Source: Nitrospira sp.
GTDB taxonomy: Bacteria; Nitrospirota; Nitrospiria; Nitrospirales; Nitrospiraceae
Length of the DNA stretch: 64,000 nucleotides
NCBI GenBank assembly: GCA_024998595.1
Contig: JACOEK010000008.1
Span: 1 to 64,000, forward strand
Direction: 5' to 3'
A program made the translations under genes and the position numbers. The notes beneath the pieces are model-generated. The model had not been told where the DNA came from. It made no database searches and was given only the letters and a program-made list of their open reading frames with translations. This document shows, piece by piece, positions 19,624 through 29,003 of the stretch (the first letter of the stretch is position 1; every line of letters starts with the position of its first letter).

Positions 19624-20178
19624 ATGCGTTTGATGATCACGGGGCGGCATGTAGCGGTCACTCCAGCCTTGCGGGAGTATATCGAGATACGCATGGAGCG
19701 GCTTGACCGCTATGGATTGAAGCTGGGCACGCTTCAAATTCTGCTGAGCGTGGAGAAGTTTCACCATGTGGCGGAAGTGGTAGGCGTTGTACAGGGGCGA
19801 CGGTTGCAAGCGAAGACTTCGACCGAAGAAATGTACGCATCGATTGACGAAGTCGTGGATAAACTCGGCGCGCAATTGCGCAAATTGAAAGAGCGCAAGG
19901 TCAACCACAAATTCGGCGATCAGCCGCGCGTGCGCGCCGTGGCTCGTAAGGCGGCCCCTCGCTCAGAAAATAACGGCATGGAAGTCGTACGTCCCAGGCT
20001 CGAAGCCTTGACCGTCGAGGAGGCGGTGGAGACGCTCACTACCGAGAAGCTCGCTCTCTTGATGTTTATCAATGCGCTGTCCGGGTCTATTCAGGTGTTA
20101 CAACGATTGCCCAACGGAAGACTTTCCCTGATTGATCCTGCGAGCGACCGTGCTCGCGTCGCTCATGGCCGCGCTTAA
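19624..20178 (+). CDS. hpf: Ribosome hibernation promoting factor, long form
   Basis: HPF (184 residues) inactivates ribosomes in the stationary phase. The N-terminal S30AE domain occupies about residues 1-100 (MRLMITGRHVAVTPALREYI), and a C-terminal dimerisation domain about 122-178 (LEALTVEEAVETLTTEKLAL). The long form is associated with 100S dimer formation without RMF. It is located downstream of rpoN, the usual place, and its 3' end overlaps rapZ. Confidence 0.93.
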   Translation: MRLMITGRHVAVTPALREYIEIRMERLDRYGLKLGTLQILLSVEKFHHVAEVVGVVQGRRLQAKTSTEEMYASIDEVVDKLGAQLRKLKERKVNHKFGDQPRVRAVARKAAPRSENNGMEVVRPRLEALTVEEAVETLTTEKLALLMFINALSGSIQVLQRLPNGRLSLIDPASDRARVAHGRA

Positions 20179-21031
20179 CCTTGTCGTCATCAGTGGTCTT
20201 TCCGGGTCGGGGAAGAGCCATGCGCTGAAAGCCTTCGAGGACGCGGGATATTTTTGCGTCGACAACCTTCCTCCGGCCCTGCTTCCAACATTCGTCGAAT
20301 TGTGCCACCAACAGGGTGGAGAAATTAAGAATGTCGCCCTCGGGATCGACATTCGCGAACGGGTATTTTTCGGCGACCTGGCAAAGGTCCTCGGCGAATT
20401 GAAGGCGCAGGGGCATGCCTTGCAGTTGGTGTTTCTGGAAGCTCGCGAGGAAGTGCTGGTTCGACGATTCTCAGAGAGTCGTCGCCCGCATCCGCTGCTG
20501 CCGCATATGCCTGTGGTGGAGGGGGTGCGGTTCGAGCGTGAGCGTCTCAGCGAACTACGAAAACATGCCGATCGAGTCATCGACACCTCCACGCTGACGG
20601 TGCACGAGCTGCGAGACTTGTTGATCAGGCAGTTTCGTGACGAGACGACTGTTCGGCGTATGACCATTTCACTGGTCACATTCGGATACAAGTTCGGCGT
20701 GCCGTACGATATCGATCTCCTGTTCGACGTTCGCTTCATCCGCAATCCCTTCTTTGTCCCCGAGCTGAAAGCCTTGACGGGTGAGGATGTCCGAGTCCAG
20801 CAATATGTCTTTGGAGACCAGACCGCCGGCCAATTCCTGGAGCATTTGCAAAAGCTCTTTGCCTTTTTGATTCCCCTGTACGAACGGGATCAACGGAGCT
20901 ACCTCAGTATCGGCATCGGTTGTACCGGAGGGCGCCATCGGTCGGTGACCATGGCATTACGCCTTCAGGAACAATTTGCCGCCCTCGGTTACGACGTGTC
21001 CGTGACCAACCGCGACCTGCAGAAATCCTAG
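20165..21031 (+). CDS. rapZ: RapZ/YvcJ-family P-loop nucleotide-binding protein
   Basis: In E. coli RapZ is an adaptor that presents the small RNA GlmZ to RNase E; in other bacteria the role is less clear. From ATG 20165 the product is 288 residues with Walker A GLSGSGKS at 11-18 and the C-terminal GCTGGRHRS motif. A TTG at 20132 would add eleven residues with no family counterpart. It overlaps hpf by 14 bases. No ptsN gene lies between hpf and rapZ, unlike E. coli. Confidence 0.92.
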   Translation: MAALNLVVISGLSGSGKSHALKAFEDAGYFCVDNLPPALLPTFVELCHQQGGEIKNVALGIDIRERVFFGDLAKVLGELKAQGHALQLVFLEAREEVLVRRFSESRRPHPLLPHMPVVEGVRFERERLSELRKHADRVIDTSTLTVHELRDLLIRQFRDETTVRRMTISLVTFGYKFGVPYDIDLLFDVRFIRNPFFVPELKALTGEDVRVQQYVFGDQTAGQFLEHLQKLFAFLIPLYERDQRSYLSIGIGCTGGRHRSVTMALRLQEQFAALGYDVSVTNRDLQKS

Positions 21032-21087
21032 TCCCAGAGCGCCATTTCCGCGATTTCCTTCGATAACCACTCCCAGGGTCCGCTTTC

Positions 21088-21115
21088 TTGACAGGTGGAC
21101 TATATCAACTATACT
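21088..21115 (+). promoter_or_regulatory. Strong sigma-70 promoter before the pil operon
   Basis: TTGACA at 21088-21093, a 16-base spacer and TATACT at 21110-21115. Both boxes are near-perfect. Transcription would start around 21122, before the MerR-like gene and pilMNOPQ. Confidence 0.75.
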
Positions 21116-21166
21116 TAATTCCGTGAGCTCGAATCATGCGATGAATAGCGGCGTTTGAGGCGGTGC

Positions 21167-21382
21167 GTGAAGAAAGTGAGCGATGCTCCCAAAAAGAAAC
21201 TCTACAAGACCAACGAGGTCTGCGAGATGTTCGACATCTCGCGCGCGACGTTGTTTCGTTGGGAGCGCGAAGGGCTGATCACCGGCCCGCCTCGAGATTG
21301 GCGTAACTGGCGCCTCTATACGGCCGAAAATGTCGAACAAATCAAGCATGTGATGGGTGGCGGGCGCAAGGAAGTTGCGTAG
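21167..21382 (+). CDS. Small MerR-like helix-turn-helix protein
   Basis: A 71-residue protein consisting almost only of a MerR-type winged helix: LYKTNEVCEMFDISRATLFR then WEREGLI and the wing WRLYTAENVEQIKHV. It has no effector domain, so it may be a DNA-binding regulator acting as a dimer, or an excisionase-like factor. GTG 21167 has GAGG six bases upstream; TTG 21155 and GTG 21176 are alternatives. It is 13 bases before pilM and behind the same promoter, so it may regulate pilus genes; this is inference. Confidence 0.75.
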   Translation: MKKVSDAPKKKLYKTNEVCEMFDISRATLFRWEREGLITGPPRDWRNWRLYTAENVEQIKHVMGGGRKEVA

Positions 21383-21395
21383 AGAGGGCAAAGGC

Positions 21396-22493
21396 ATGCT
21401 GGCTTCACTGAAACACCTCACTGACATGGATTTCCTGTCGATGTTTTCACCCCAGAAACAGCTCTTGGGGCTGGACATCGGGTCGAGCAGCATCAAGCTG
21501 GTGCAGATCAAGGAGCACCGGGGCCGTTATACCTTGCAGAAGTTCGGTGTGAAAGAGCTTGAGCCAGAGGTGATCGTCGACGGCACGGTGATGGACGAAG
21601 GGCGGGTGGTTTCAGCCATCAAGGAATTGTTGGAGGAACACAACGTCAAATTGAAGCAGGTTGCCGTGTCGATTTCCGGTCATGCGGTCATCGTCAAAAA
21701 GATCACCCTCCCGCCGATGCCGGACGAAGAACTGGATGCGCAGGTGAAGCTGGCGGCGGAGCAGTACATCCCCTTCGATATCAACGAGGTCAATCTCGAC
21801 TTCTACGTCTTGCCGCCATCGGAGAACCCGGACGAGCAGAGCGAAATGTCGATCGTGCTGGTCGCCGCGAAGAAAGACAAAATCAACGAGCTCACGGAAT
21901 TGGTCAAGGCGGCCGGTTTGACCCCCATCGTTATGGATGTGGATGCGTTTGCCGTGGAAAACATGTATGGCGTGACTTCACCCTCCACTCAAGATGACAC
22001 GACGATTCTGGTCAACATCGGCGCCAGCGTCATGAATGTGAACATCGTGGGCGGGGGTGTCTCTCTCTTTACGCGCGACATCCCGCTGGGGGGAAACCGC
22101 TATTCGGAAGCGGTGCAGCGTGAAATGGGCGTCTCGTATGAAGAAGCGGAGCAACTCAAGAAAAACGACGGAGATGACGATCATACACTTGCGGCCGTGA
22201 TGGAAAGCGTCAATGCCGAAGTGGCATCAGAGATTGCCCGTACGATCGATTATTTCAAGACCACGTCCTCGGAGAGCGAAATCGCACGGGTCTTGCTGTT
22301 CGGTGGGGGAGCGAAGGTGAAGGGTTTGGCTCAACAGCTTCGCGATCGAATGCATGTCGATGTGGAAATTGCGAACCCCTTTAATGAGATCGACACTTCA
22401 CAGTGCAACGTCGATCCTGAGCAACTGGCGGAAATGGGGTCGCTTGCGGCAGTGGGGGTTGGCCTCGCACTGCGCACGGTGGGGGACCGATGA
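21396..22493 (+). CDS. pilM: Type IV pilus assembly protein PilM
   Basis: PilM (365 residues) is an actin-like ATP-binding cytoplasmic protein that binds the N-terminus of PilN. The phosphate-1 motif LLGLDIGSSSIKLVQI begins near residue 22; the adenosine region VLLFGGGAKVKGLAQQL is near the end. ATG 21396 follows GAGAGGGCAAAGG. An in-frame extension upstream overlaps the preceding gene and is rejected. Stop overlaps pilN in ATGA. Confidence 0.95.
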   Translation: MLASLKHLTDMDFLSMFSPQKQLLGLDIGSSSIKLVQIKEHRGRYTLQKFGVKELEPEVIVDGTVMDEGRVVSAIKELLEEHNVKLKQVAVSISGHAVIVKKITLPPMPDEELDAQVKLAAEQYIPFDINEVNLDFYVLPPSENPDEQSEMSIVLVAAKKDKINELTELVKAAGLTPIVMDVDAFAVENMYGVTSPSTQDDTTILVNIGASVMNVNIVGGGVSLFTRDIPLGGNRYSEAVQREMGVSYEEAEQLKKNDGDDDHTLAAVMESVNAEVASEIARTIDYFKTTSSESEIARVLLFGGGAKVKGLAQQLRDRMHVDVEIANPFNEIDTSQCNVDPEQLAEMGSLAAVGVGLALRTVGDR

Positions 22494-23044
22494 TTAGAAT
22501 CAACTTGCTCGCAACTGGGCCTCGGTCCAGAAAAGCCAAACCGCAGTGGGATGTACGCGCGGAGGCATTGCTCGGCGTCGGGGTGCTGCTGATCACATTG
22601 ACCGGCTGTTGGTTTTATGCTGCATCGCTCGATGAGGACATCCAGGCCAAGCAAGGCGAAAAGCAGCTCAAGGACAAACAAGTGGCGCAGTTGAAAGAGC
22701 AAGTGAAGGCGGTCCAGGATTTTGAAGAGAAGAAAAAGCAGCTCGAAGCCAAGAACCGCATCATCGATCAGTTGGAGAAAAGCCGGACGGGCCCGGTCAA
22801 AGTGCTGGACCATGTCAGCCAGAGCCTGAATCCTCTCAAGGTCTGGCTGGTGCGGCTGAATCTCAAGGGTAACAGCGTGGAGCTTGAGGGCCGTGCCTTG
22901 ACCAACGATGACGTCGTCGAATTCGTCAATAACCTCCGGCGGACCGATCAGTTCGGTGCGATCAAGTTGATGGAAAGCCGGGCCGGGCTGGACAACAAGA
23001 TGAATACCTATCAATTCCGACTTGACCTGTCGATGAAAGGCTAA
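22490..23044 (+). CDS. pilN: Type IV pilus inner-membrane protein PilN
   Basis: PilN (184 residues) begins MIRINLLATGPRS, the conserved PilM-binding stretch. One membrane helix follows at about residues 30-48 (GVGVLLITLTGCWFYAA), then a coiled coil (KQGEKQLKDKQVAQLKEQVK) and a ferredoxin-like periplasmic domain. It forms the alignment complex with PilO. Confidence 0.94.
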   Translation: MIRINLLATGPRSRKAKPQWDVRAEALLGVGVLLITLTGCWFYAASLDEDIQAKQGEKQLKDKQVAQLKEQVKAVQDFEEKKKQLEAKNRIIDQLEKSRTGPVKVLDHVSQSLNPLKVWLVRLNLKGNSVELEGRALTNDDVVEFVNNLRRTDQFGAIKLMESRAGLDNKMNTYQFRLDLSMKG

Positions 23045-23045
23045 C

Positions 23046-23669
23046 ATGAGTCTGAATGCGATCAGCTTAGACAGCCTCCGCAGCATTCCGACAGGCCAAA
23101 AAGTCGCGCTGCTTGGATTACTGGTGGCGGGAATCTTAGTCGGGTTTTATTTCTACGTCGTCGACCCCAAGACCATCGAGCTTGAAGCCGTGCAAGGGCA
23201 GGTGGCGCAGTTGGATACCGAGATCCAGAATCTGACGCTCAAGGTCAAACACCTCGATGAGCTCGTGGCGGCTAACAAACAATTGGAGATCGAATTGGCG
23301 GCGAAGAAGGAACGCCTCCCGCCGGAAGAAGAGGCGGTGATGCTGCTGAAGCAGGTCTCCGATCTGGGGCTGCGGTTGGGCCTTGATGTGAAGTTGTGGA
23401 AGCCCGGCACGCAAGCCGAGGATCCGTCGAAGCTGTTCATTCGAATGCCCATCAACGTGGAAGTGGCTGGTGGATATCATACAGCCGCCATCTTCTTCGA
23501 TCGAATCAGCAAGTTGTCCCGTATCGTGACCGTTCAGGATGTCCGAATCGGCGCCGCCCGGGTCGACCAGGGCCGTGTGGTGACGCAAACAGTTTTCGAT
23601 CTGGTGGCCTACGCCGCTCCGCAGGAGAAGAAACCTGCGGCGCCGGTGACTGCGACGAAGCCGAAGTGA
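23046..23669 (+). CDS. pilO: Type IV pilus inner-membrane protein PilO
   Basis: PilO (207 residues) pairs with PilN. It has one membrane helix at about 18-37 (VALLGLLVAGILVGFYFYVV), a periplasmic coiled coil, and the conserved NVEVAGGYHTAAIFFDRISK segment in its ferredoxin-like domain. The gene starts one base after the pilN stop. Confidence 0.94.
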   Translation: MSLNAISLDSLRSIPTGQKVALLGLLVAGILVGFYFYVVDPKTIELEAVQGQVAQLDTEIQNLTLKVKHLDELVAANKQLEIELAAKKERLPPEEEAVMLLKQVSDLGLRLGLDVKLWKPGTQAEDPSKLFIRMPINVEVAGGYHTAAIFFDRISKLSRIVTVQDVRIGAARVDQGRVVTQTVFDLVAYAAPQEKKPAAPVTATKPK

Positions 23670-23685
23670 GAATGGAGCTCAGGTC

Positions 23686-24324
23686 ATGCCCAATGTAAGA
23701 GGACGCACCGTGAACACACGAGCCTGCTGGAATGAGTGGATCCGGCCGATGAGCATCGGAGCGGTGGTTCTGGTCATCGGAGGCACCTCACTGCCGGTGG
23801 AATCGAAACCCCTGCCGCACTTGCGCCAGATCGCGTCCATGCGACCGGCCGATTCGCTGAAGGTGATGCCTTTGCCTGAAGGACAAAAGCCGGTTCCGGC
23901 GATTGAATCGCCGGCTCCTCGCGCTGATGCGGCCGTTTCGCAACCGGGTGATTCGCTGTCGATGGAATTTTCCGGCGCCTCCTACGATCCTTCGGGGCGT
24001 CGAGATCCTTTCCTGCCAATGGTGCAACTGGGTCAGCAGGTGGAACAAGACGCGAGTCTTCCCCCGCTGCAGCGCGTCGGTCTCACGGAACTGAGTTTGA
24101 TCGGTGTGCTTTGGGGCAACTACGGATATACGGCCATGGTTCAGACGCCGGATGGAAAGGGTTACAGCATTCGTCGCGGAACACGAATCGGGCCTAACAA
24201 TGGTGTGGTCAGTTCAATCACCGAACGAGGCATCATCGTTCAAGAGCGGTTCACGGACGTGTACGGGAATAAACAGGAGCGCGAGTATGTCAAGCTCCTG
24301 CACCCGAAAGAAGGCACAGAATGA
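23686..24324 (+). CDS. pilP: Type IV pilus lipoprotein-like PilP
   Basis: PilP (212 residues) links PilNO to the secretin PilQ. The beta domain is at about residues 100-205: DPSGRRDPFLPM, LTELSLIGVLWGNYGYTAMV and GKGYSIRRGTRIGPNNGVV. The N-terminus is hydrophobic, but no cysteine lipobox is evident, unlike the classical lipoprotein. ATG 23686 or GTG 23710 could be the start. Its stop overlaps pilQ. Confidence 0.92.
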   Translation: MPNVRGRTVNTRACWNEWIRPMSIGAVVLVIGGTSLPVESKPLPHLRQIASMRPADSLKVMPLPEGQKPVPAIESPAPRADAAVSQPGDSLSMEFSGASYDPSGRRDPFLPMVQLGQQVEQDASLPPLQRVGLTELSLIGVLWGNYGYTAMVQTPDGKGYSIRRGTRIGPNNGVVSSITERGIIVQERFTDVYGNKQEREYVKLLHPKEGTE

Positions 24325-26282
24325 AACAAACACAGGTTGGTGTACATCCGCTGCTGAGTGTCACTGTGATGGCCGGACTGTTATGGCTTGCCGGGTACGT
24401 GCAAGCTGCCGCGCCGGGGGAAACGACCGGACTGTCCGGATTCACGCAGGCCACCGATCAGGCCGTCGCGGTTTCCGCTGAGAGCACCGCAGCTAAGGAA
24501 GAACACCCCTCAGGGGCAAATCCGATCGCAACATTGCTGACTGGCGTTGAAGCCAAGCCTGAGGGCGGACGGGTGGCGCTGATCCTGACCGGCAACGGCG
24601 TATTCGATCACACGGTGAAAATGGTCGGGGATCGCCGGATGGTGCTCGACATGCCGCACATCCAATCGCAGGGTCGTCAGACACAGTTGGCCGTCGGCCA
24701 TGCGCTGCTGTCGAAAGTGCGATTCGGGTATCACGCTGACAAGGTGCGATTGGTTCTTGATCTTGCCCAGCCCGCCGAGCACAGCGTCACGTCAATCGAT
24801 GGACGTCTGGTTCTCACGCTTGAGCCGAAGGCTGTGGCATCCACCACGGATATGAAGGTGGCGGACATGGACGCCACGCCATTGGCCGAACAGACTGCAA
24901 CCCCTCGCTCGATGGTGGTCTCTCATAAAGCGCCTCATGCGCTGTTCCGTGTCCAGCCTATTCAATTGACGGCAGAGTCGGTTCAGAAGGAAGACCGGAA
25001 GCCGGAGACGAACGAAGTGGTGAACGGTGCGTCGCGTTATGTCGGGCGGCGTATCTCCCTCGACTTTCAGCAAGCAGACATCAGCAATGTGCTTCGCTTG
25101 ATCGCAGAAGTCAGCGGCTTCAACATCGTGGTCGGCGAGGGCGTGAAGAATAAAGTCACCATGAAGTTGGCCAATGTGCCATGGGATCAGGCCCTCGACA
25201 TGCTGCTGAAGATGAATGCCCTGGGCATGATTCGCCAAGGCAATATCGTGTGGGTCGATACCCTGCAGAACATCGCGAAGCAGCAGGATGAAGAGGCGCG
25301 CGCCAAGGATTCCAAAGCCAAGGCGGAGCCGATCGTCACTCGGGTGTTCTACATCCGTAATCTGAACGCGACGGAAGTGCAAACCTCCTTACGGCAGAAT
25401 CTAAGCCCGCGCGGGACTATGACGGTCAGTGCCGCGAGCAATGCATTGATCATCAGCGATACGGAGTCCAAGCTGGAAGTCCTCCGGCAGTTGCTCGACG
25501 GGGTCGATCTCGAGGTCCCGCAGGTGCAGATCGAGGCGCGTATCGTTCAGGCCGATACGACCTATACTCGGTCGCTGGGTGTTCAATGGGGCATTCAGAA
25601 CGTCAATCAATTGGGAGCCTCGAGCGGCACGTCTGCCTTTAAGACCGGCACCACCGGAGCTTTCGGTGCCCAAGTGTCGGACTTCCTCATCAACTTGCCG
25701 GCTAACCCTGGATTGCCTTCTGTGCCAGGTGCCGGCTTCTCAATCGGAAAAACCGACGGCGCAATGCTCGATGTGCGGTTGTCGGCCGGCGAATTGCTCG
25801 GGTTGACCAAGGTCATCGCCGCGCCGAAGATTACGACGTTAGACAAGCGGGATGCCAAGATTGCGCAAGGTGAATCCATCCCGTTCCAGACGACCTCTCT
25901 CCAGGGCACGCAGACCACCTTCGTGGATGCGAACCTGGAATTGAACGTGACTCCGCAAATTACTTCCCGCGATCCCAAAGAAATCGGGAAGCAAATCCTG
26001 ATGAAGGTGCGAGCCACCCGCAATGCCGTGGGTGCCCGGAGCAACCCGGCCGGTCCGAGCATCGATCGTCGTGAAGCGACAACCCAGGTGCTGGTGCGTG
26101 ACGGGGAGACCATGGTCATCGGCGGCGTGTTCGTCGATACGCAATCGAACAACGTGGCGGGTATTCCTTACCTGTCCCGCGTCCCGGTGCTGGGCTGGCT
26201 GTTTAAAAACAAGACCGAGAACGTCTCGAAGCAGGAACTGTTGATCTTCCTGACTCCAACGATCGTGCGCTCCGCAACTTGA
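24321..26282 (+). CDS. pilQ: Type IV pilus secretin PilQ
   Basis: PilQ (653 residues) is the outer-membrane pore for the pilus fibre. A signal peptide ends near residue 33. An AMIN domain is seen at about 72-165, the STN/N0 domain near 240-300 (RRISLDFQQADISNVLRLIA), an N1 domain with VTRVFYIRNLNATEVQTSLR, and the secretin core from about 490, ending IPYLSRVPVLGWLFKNKTE. Only one AMIN domain is obvious. An inverted repeat follows the gene. Confidence 0.96.
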   Translation: MKQTQVGVHPLLSVTVMAGLLWLAGYVQAAAPGETTGLSGFTQATDQAVAVSAESTAAKEEHPSGANPIATLLTGVEAKPEGGRVALILTGNGVFDHTVKMVGDRRMVLDMPHIQSQGRQTQLAVGHALLSKVRFGYHADKVRLVLDLAQPAEHSVTSIDGRLVLTLEPKAVASTTDMKVADMDATPLAEQTATPRSMVVSHKAPHALFRVQPIQLTAESVQKEDRKPETNEVVNGASRYVGRRISLDFQQADISNVLRLIAEVSGFNIVVGEGVKNKVTMKLANVPWDQALDMLLKMNALGMIRQGNIVWVDTLQNIAKQQDEEARAKDSKAKAEPIVTRVFYIRNLNATEVQTSLRQNLSPRGTMTVSAASNALIISDTESKLEVLRQLLDGVDLEVPQVQIEARIVQADTTYTRSLGVQWGIQNVNQLGASSGTSAFKTGTTGAFGAQVSDFLINLPANPGLPSVPGAGFSIGKTDGAMLDVRLSAGELLGLTKVIAAPKITTLDKRDAKIAQGESIPFQTTSLQGTQTTFVDANLELNVTPQITSRDPKEIGKQILMKVRATRNAVGARSNPAGPSIDRREATTQVLVRDGETMVIGGVFVDTQSNNVAGIPYLSRVPVLGWLFKNKTENVSKQELLIFLTPTIVRSAT

Positions 26283-26308
26283 CAGGTCCCCGCTCGACAC
26301 GCTAATAA

Positions 26309-26349
26309 TCGCCCCCATTGATGATGGTACGCTGTCTCAATGGGGGCGA
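26309..26349 (+). terminator. Hairpin after pilQ
   Basis: A perfect 13-bp inverted repeat (26309-26321 with 26337-26349) with a 15-base loop, 27 bases behind the pilQ stop. No T run follows. The remaining 200 bases up to aroB contain no gene that I can support. Confidence 0.55.
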
Positions 26350-26550
26350 ATCCCATAGAACGTGTCTCCTCCCTGTTCTCGATGGCGCTTCTTCCGGGCT
26401 TCTTCTCCCTGTAGATCGTATAGCCAGCAATCCGGTCTCTGACCACATCAGTGCCTGCCGGGTGAGTCAACGACCCGTGCAGCTAGGTGGGGTTTCCACG
26501 CTAGGCGATGGCCACTAAGAGGCCTCATCCAAGTCACTGGATAAGAGTTC

Positions 26551-27711
26551 ATGGCAACATCTAACCCTGACGTGCCTCGGAACACGATTCATCTCGAATT
26601 GGGTGCACGCAGTTATGACATTCATATTGGGCGAGGTCTGCTGAAGGAAGTCGGCGTTGAATTGACTCGACTCCAATGCGCAGGCAAGGTGGGAGTGGTC
26701 ACTGATCGCAACCTTGCCGCATATTACCTGAAGCCCGTGACACGTGTGCTGAAGGCCGCCGGGTATCAAGTGGTGCCGATCGTGCTACCCCCTGGCGAAC
26801 GAACCAAAACCTTGCGCTCAATCGGAACGGTTATGGATGCTCTTGTCAACGCCCGCTTTGAACGCAGTTCAACGCTGCTGGCCTTGGGGGGTGGAGTGAT
26901 CGGCGACATTACTGGCTTCGCTGCGGCCATTTATCAGCGCGGGATTCCCTTCGTGCAGGTCCCAACCAGTCTGGTAGCGCAGGTTGATTCCAGCGTCGGC
27001 GGAAAAACGGGAGTAGATCACCCCAAAGGGAAGAATCTGATCGGCGCATTCAATCAGCCGCGAGCCGTCTTGATCGATCCGGCTACACTGCGCACATTAC
27101 CTGATCGGGAATGGATCGCCGGCCTGGCGGAGGTGATCAAGTACGGGGTCATCGAGGATGAAGCGTTTTTCGAGTATTTGGAACAGCATATCGCGCCGAT
27201 TTTGGACCTGAGTGATGTGCCGGTTACACACATTGTGAAGCGATCCTGCGAAATCAAGGCGCAGGTGGTTTCGGAGGACGAGCGCGAAGCCGACCGCCGA
27301 CGCATTTTGAATTTCGGGCATACGATCGGCCATGCGTTGGAATCCCTTGGAGGGTACCGTGGCCTGATTCATGGCGAAGCGGTCGCCGTCGGGATGGTGT
27401 ATGAAGCTGACTTGGCGAGGCATCTCGGGTATTGCGATCAGAACGTCGTCACCCGCGTGCGCGCCCTCATTGCGGCAGCCGGGTTGCCGGTTCGGCTGCC
27501 TCCGAACGTGCCGTTCCATGCACTTTGGGACGCGATGCAGCAGGATAAAAAGGTGTCCGCCGGGACCGTCTACTGTGTGGTTCCGGAACGGATCGGGTCG
27601 GTGCGAATTGTTCCGTTAGAGAAGGCGCAGACTCGCGCCTGGTATGAGACGGTGCGCGTAGGCGATACAGGCTCCAGGCAACGCATTCCCCGCAAGAAGC
27701 AGCCTCGGTAG
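26551..27711 (+). CDS. aroB: 3-dehydroquinate synthase
   Basis: Second step of the shikimate pathway: DAHP to 3-dehydroquinate, NAD- and metal-dependent. GGGVIGD at 113-119 binds NAD, and PTSLVAQVDSSVGGKTG at 138-154 is the phosphate and substrate region. The metal ligands are the Glu of GLAEVIKYG and the His residues of NFGHTIGHALE and HGEAVAVGM. 386 residues with a short basic C-terminal tail. The AGGAG of the next gene overlaps its stop codon. Confidence 0.97.
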   Translation: MATSNPDVPRNTIHLELGARSYDIHIGRGLLKEVGVELTRLQCAGKVGVVTDRNLAAYYLKPVTRVLKAAGYQVVPIVLPPGERTKTLRSIGTVMDALVNARFERSSTLLALGGGVIGDITGFAAAIYQRGIPFVQVPTSLVAQVDSSVGGKTGVDHPKGKNLIGAFNQPRAVLIDPATLRTLPDREWIAGLAEVIKYGVIEDEAFFEYLEQHIAPILDLSDVPVTHIVKRSCEIKAQVVSEDEREADRRRILNFGHTIGHALESLGGYRGLIHGEAVAVGMVYEADLARHLGYCDQNVVTRVRALIAAAGLPVRLPPNVPFHALWDAMQQDKKVSAGTVYCVVPERIGSVRIVPLEKAQTRAWYETVRVGDTGSRQRIPRKKQPR

Positions 27712-27718
27712 GAGTTCA

Positions 27719-28978
27719 ATGGCATCGAAGCGAACAGTGCCTCAGTTGGAGCAGGCGTTGCGTGAAAAAACACGTGAAGTCGATGTCCTGCACCGCATTA
27801 GCGAATCGATCAGCAGCACCTTGGATCTGGAGTCAGTCCTTCGGCATATCGTCGATGTGGTGGTCGAAGCGACGAAAGCCGATGCCTGTCTGTTGTATTT
27901 GCTTTCCGACAACCGGGACGAGCTGATTCTTCGAGCCTCGAAGAATCCACATCCGAAGCTCATCGGGCGTATCACAATTGGATTAGGAGAAGGCATCACC
28001 GGCTGGGTTGCGCGGGAGAGGACTCGCGTGGTGATTCCGAACAGCGCGAGCGATGATTCGCGATTCAAATTTTTTCATAATTTGCCGGAAGACCGCTATC
28101 AGGCGTTTGTCTCCGTGCCCATTACGACCAAGCAGGAAGTGGTCGGCGTCATCAATGTGCAGCACAAACGGTCCCGGCGGTACCGTCCGGATGAGTTGGC
28201 GTTGCTGTCGACCATTGCCACGCAGGTCGGCGGCGCCATCGAGAACGCGCGCTTGTACGATCAGATGACCCGCAAGGCGCTGCAACTCGACACGCTGTCG
28301 CAAGTGTCGGAAACCGTGTCGTCGAACCGCTTGATCGAAGATGTGTTGCAGCTGATTGTGACGATGACCGCACAAATGATGGGTTCGAAGATCTGCTCGA
28401 TTATCCTCTTGGACCAGACGACCGGTGAACTCCGCATCGCCGCCACGCAAAGTCTGAGCGAACAGTACCGACGCAAGCCCAATGTGAAGATCGGGCAAAG
28501 TATCAGCGGTCGCGCGGTCCAGGATCGCCGGCCGATCATCGTACCGGATGTCACCAAGGAAGGTTCCTACATGTACCCGGACATGGCCGCAAAGGAAGGA
28601 CTGTGTTCGCTCCTCTGCGTGCCGATGCTGGTGCGGGAAAAAGCGATCGGGGTCATCAATACCTATACCTCCAAGCCCCATACCTTCACGTCCGAGGATG
28701 TGAAACTCATGCAGGCCATTGCCAATCAGGCGGCGATTTCCATCGAGCACACGACGCTGCTGGAGAAGTCGTTTGAAATGCAGGAAGCGTTGCAAGTCCG
28801 CAAGTTGCTCGATCGGGCCAAGGGGTATCTCATGCGCTCTAAGCGTCTGTCGGAAGAGGATGCGTTCAAGCTGATTCAACGACAGAGTATGGACCTTCGC
28901 AAGTCCATGCGAGAGATCGCCGAAGCGATTTTACTGGCGGGTGAAATTGAGGACCGGGCCGACAAAAACCGAGGGTGA
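27719..28978 (+). CDS. GAF-GAF-ANTAR RNA-binding antiterminator
   Basis: A 419-residue cytoplasmic protein. A short coiled coil (residues 8-28) is followed by a first GAF domain (about 36-178, with GLGEGITGWVARERTRVVIP) and a second (about 207-347, with IGQSISGRAVQDRRPIIVPD). The C-terminal ANTAR domain is at about 352-407: RKLLDRAKGYLMRSKRLSEE, then DAFKLIQRQSMDLRKSMREI. ANTAR domains of the AmiR, NasR and EutV families bind paired hexaloop hairpins in nascent mRNA and prevent termination. Such hairpins occur at five sites in this window, so this is the likely trans-acting factor (inference). It follows aroB by seven bases. The GAF ligand cannot be read from the sequence. Confidence 0.92.
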   Translation: MASKRTVPQLEQALREKTREVDVLHRISESISSTLDLESVLRHIVDVVVEATKADACLLYLLSDNRDELILRASKNPHPKLIGRITIGLGEGITGWVARERTRVVIPNSASDDSRFKFFHNLPEDRYQAFVSVPITTKQEVVGVINVQHKRSRRYRPDELALLSTIATQVGGAIENARLYDQMTRKALQLDTLSQVSETVSSNRLIEDVLQLIVTMTAQMMGSKICSIILLDQTTGELRIAATQSLSEQYRRKPNVKIGQSISGRAVQDRRPIIVPDVTKEGSYMYPDMAAKEGLCSLLCVPMLVREKAIGVINTYTSKPHTFTSEDVKLMQAIANQAAISIEHTTLLEKSFEMQEALQVRKLLDRAKGYLMRSKRLSEEDAFKLIQRQSMDLRKSMREIAEAILLAGEIEDRADKNRG

Positions 28979-29003
28979 CAGAGTACTGCTGCCTTGTCCG
29001 GCG

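Noticed and set aside
26440-26520. A further ANTAR hairpin before aroB (CGGGT...ACCCG)
   Set aside because: The loop is nine bases, there is no A1/G4 hexaloop pair, and no terminator follows.
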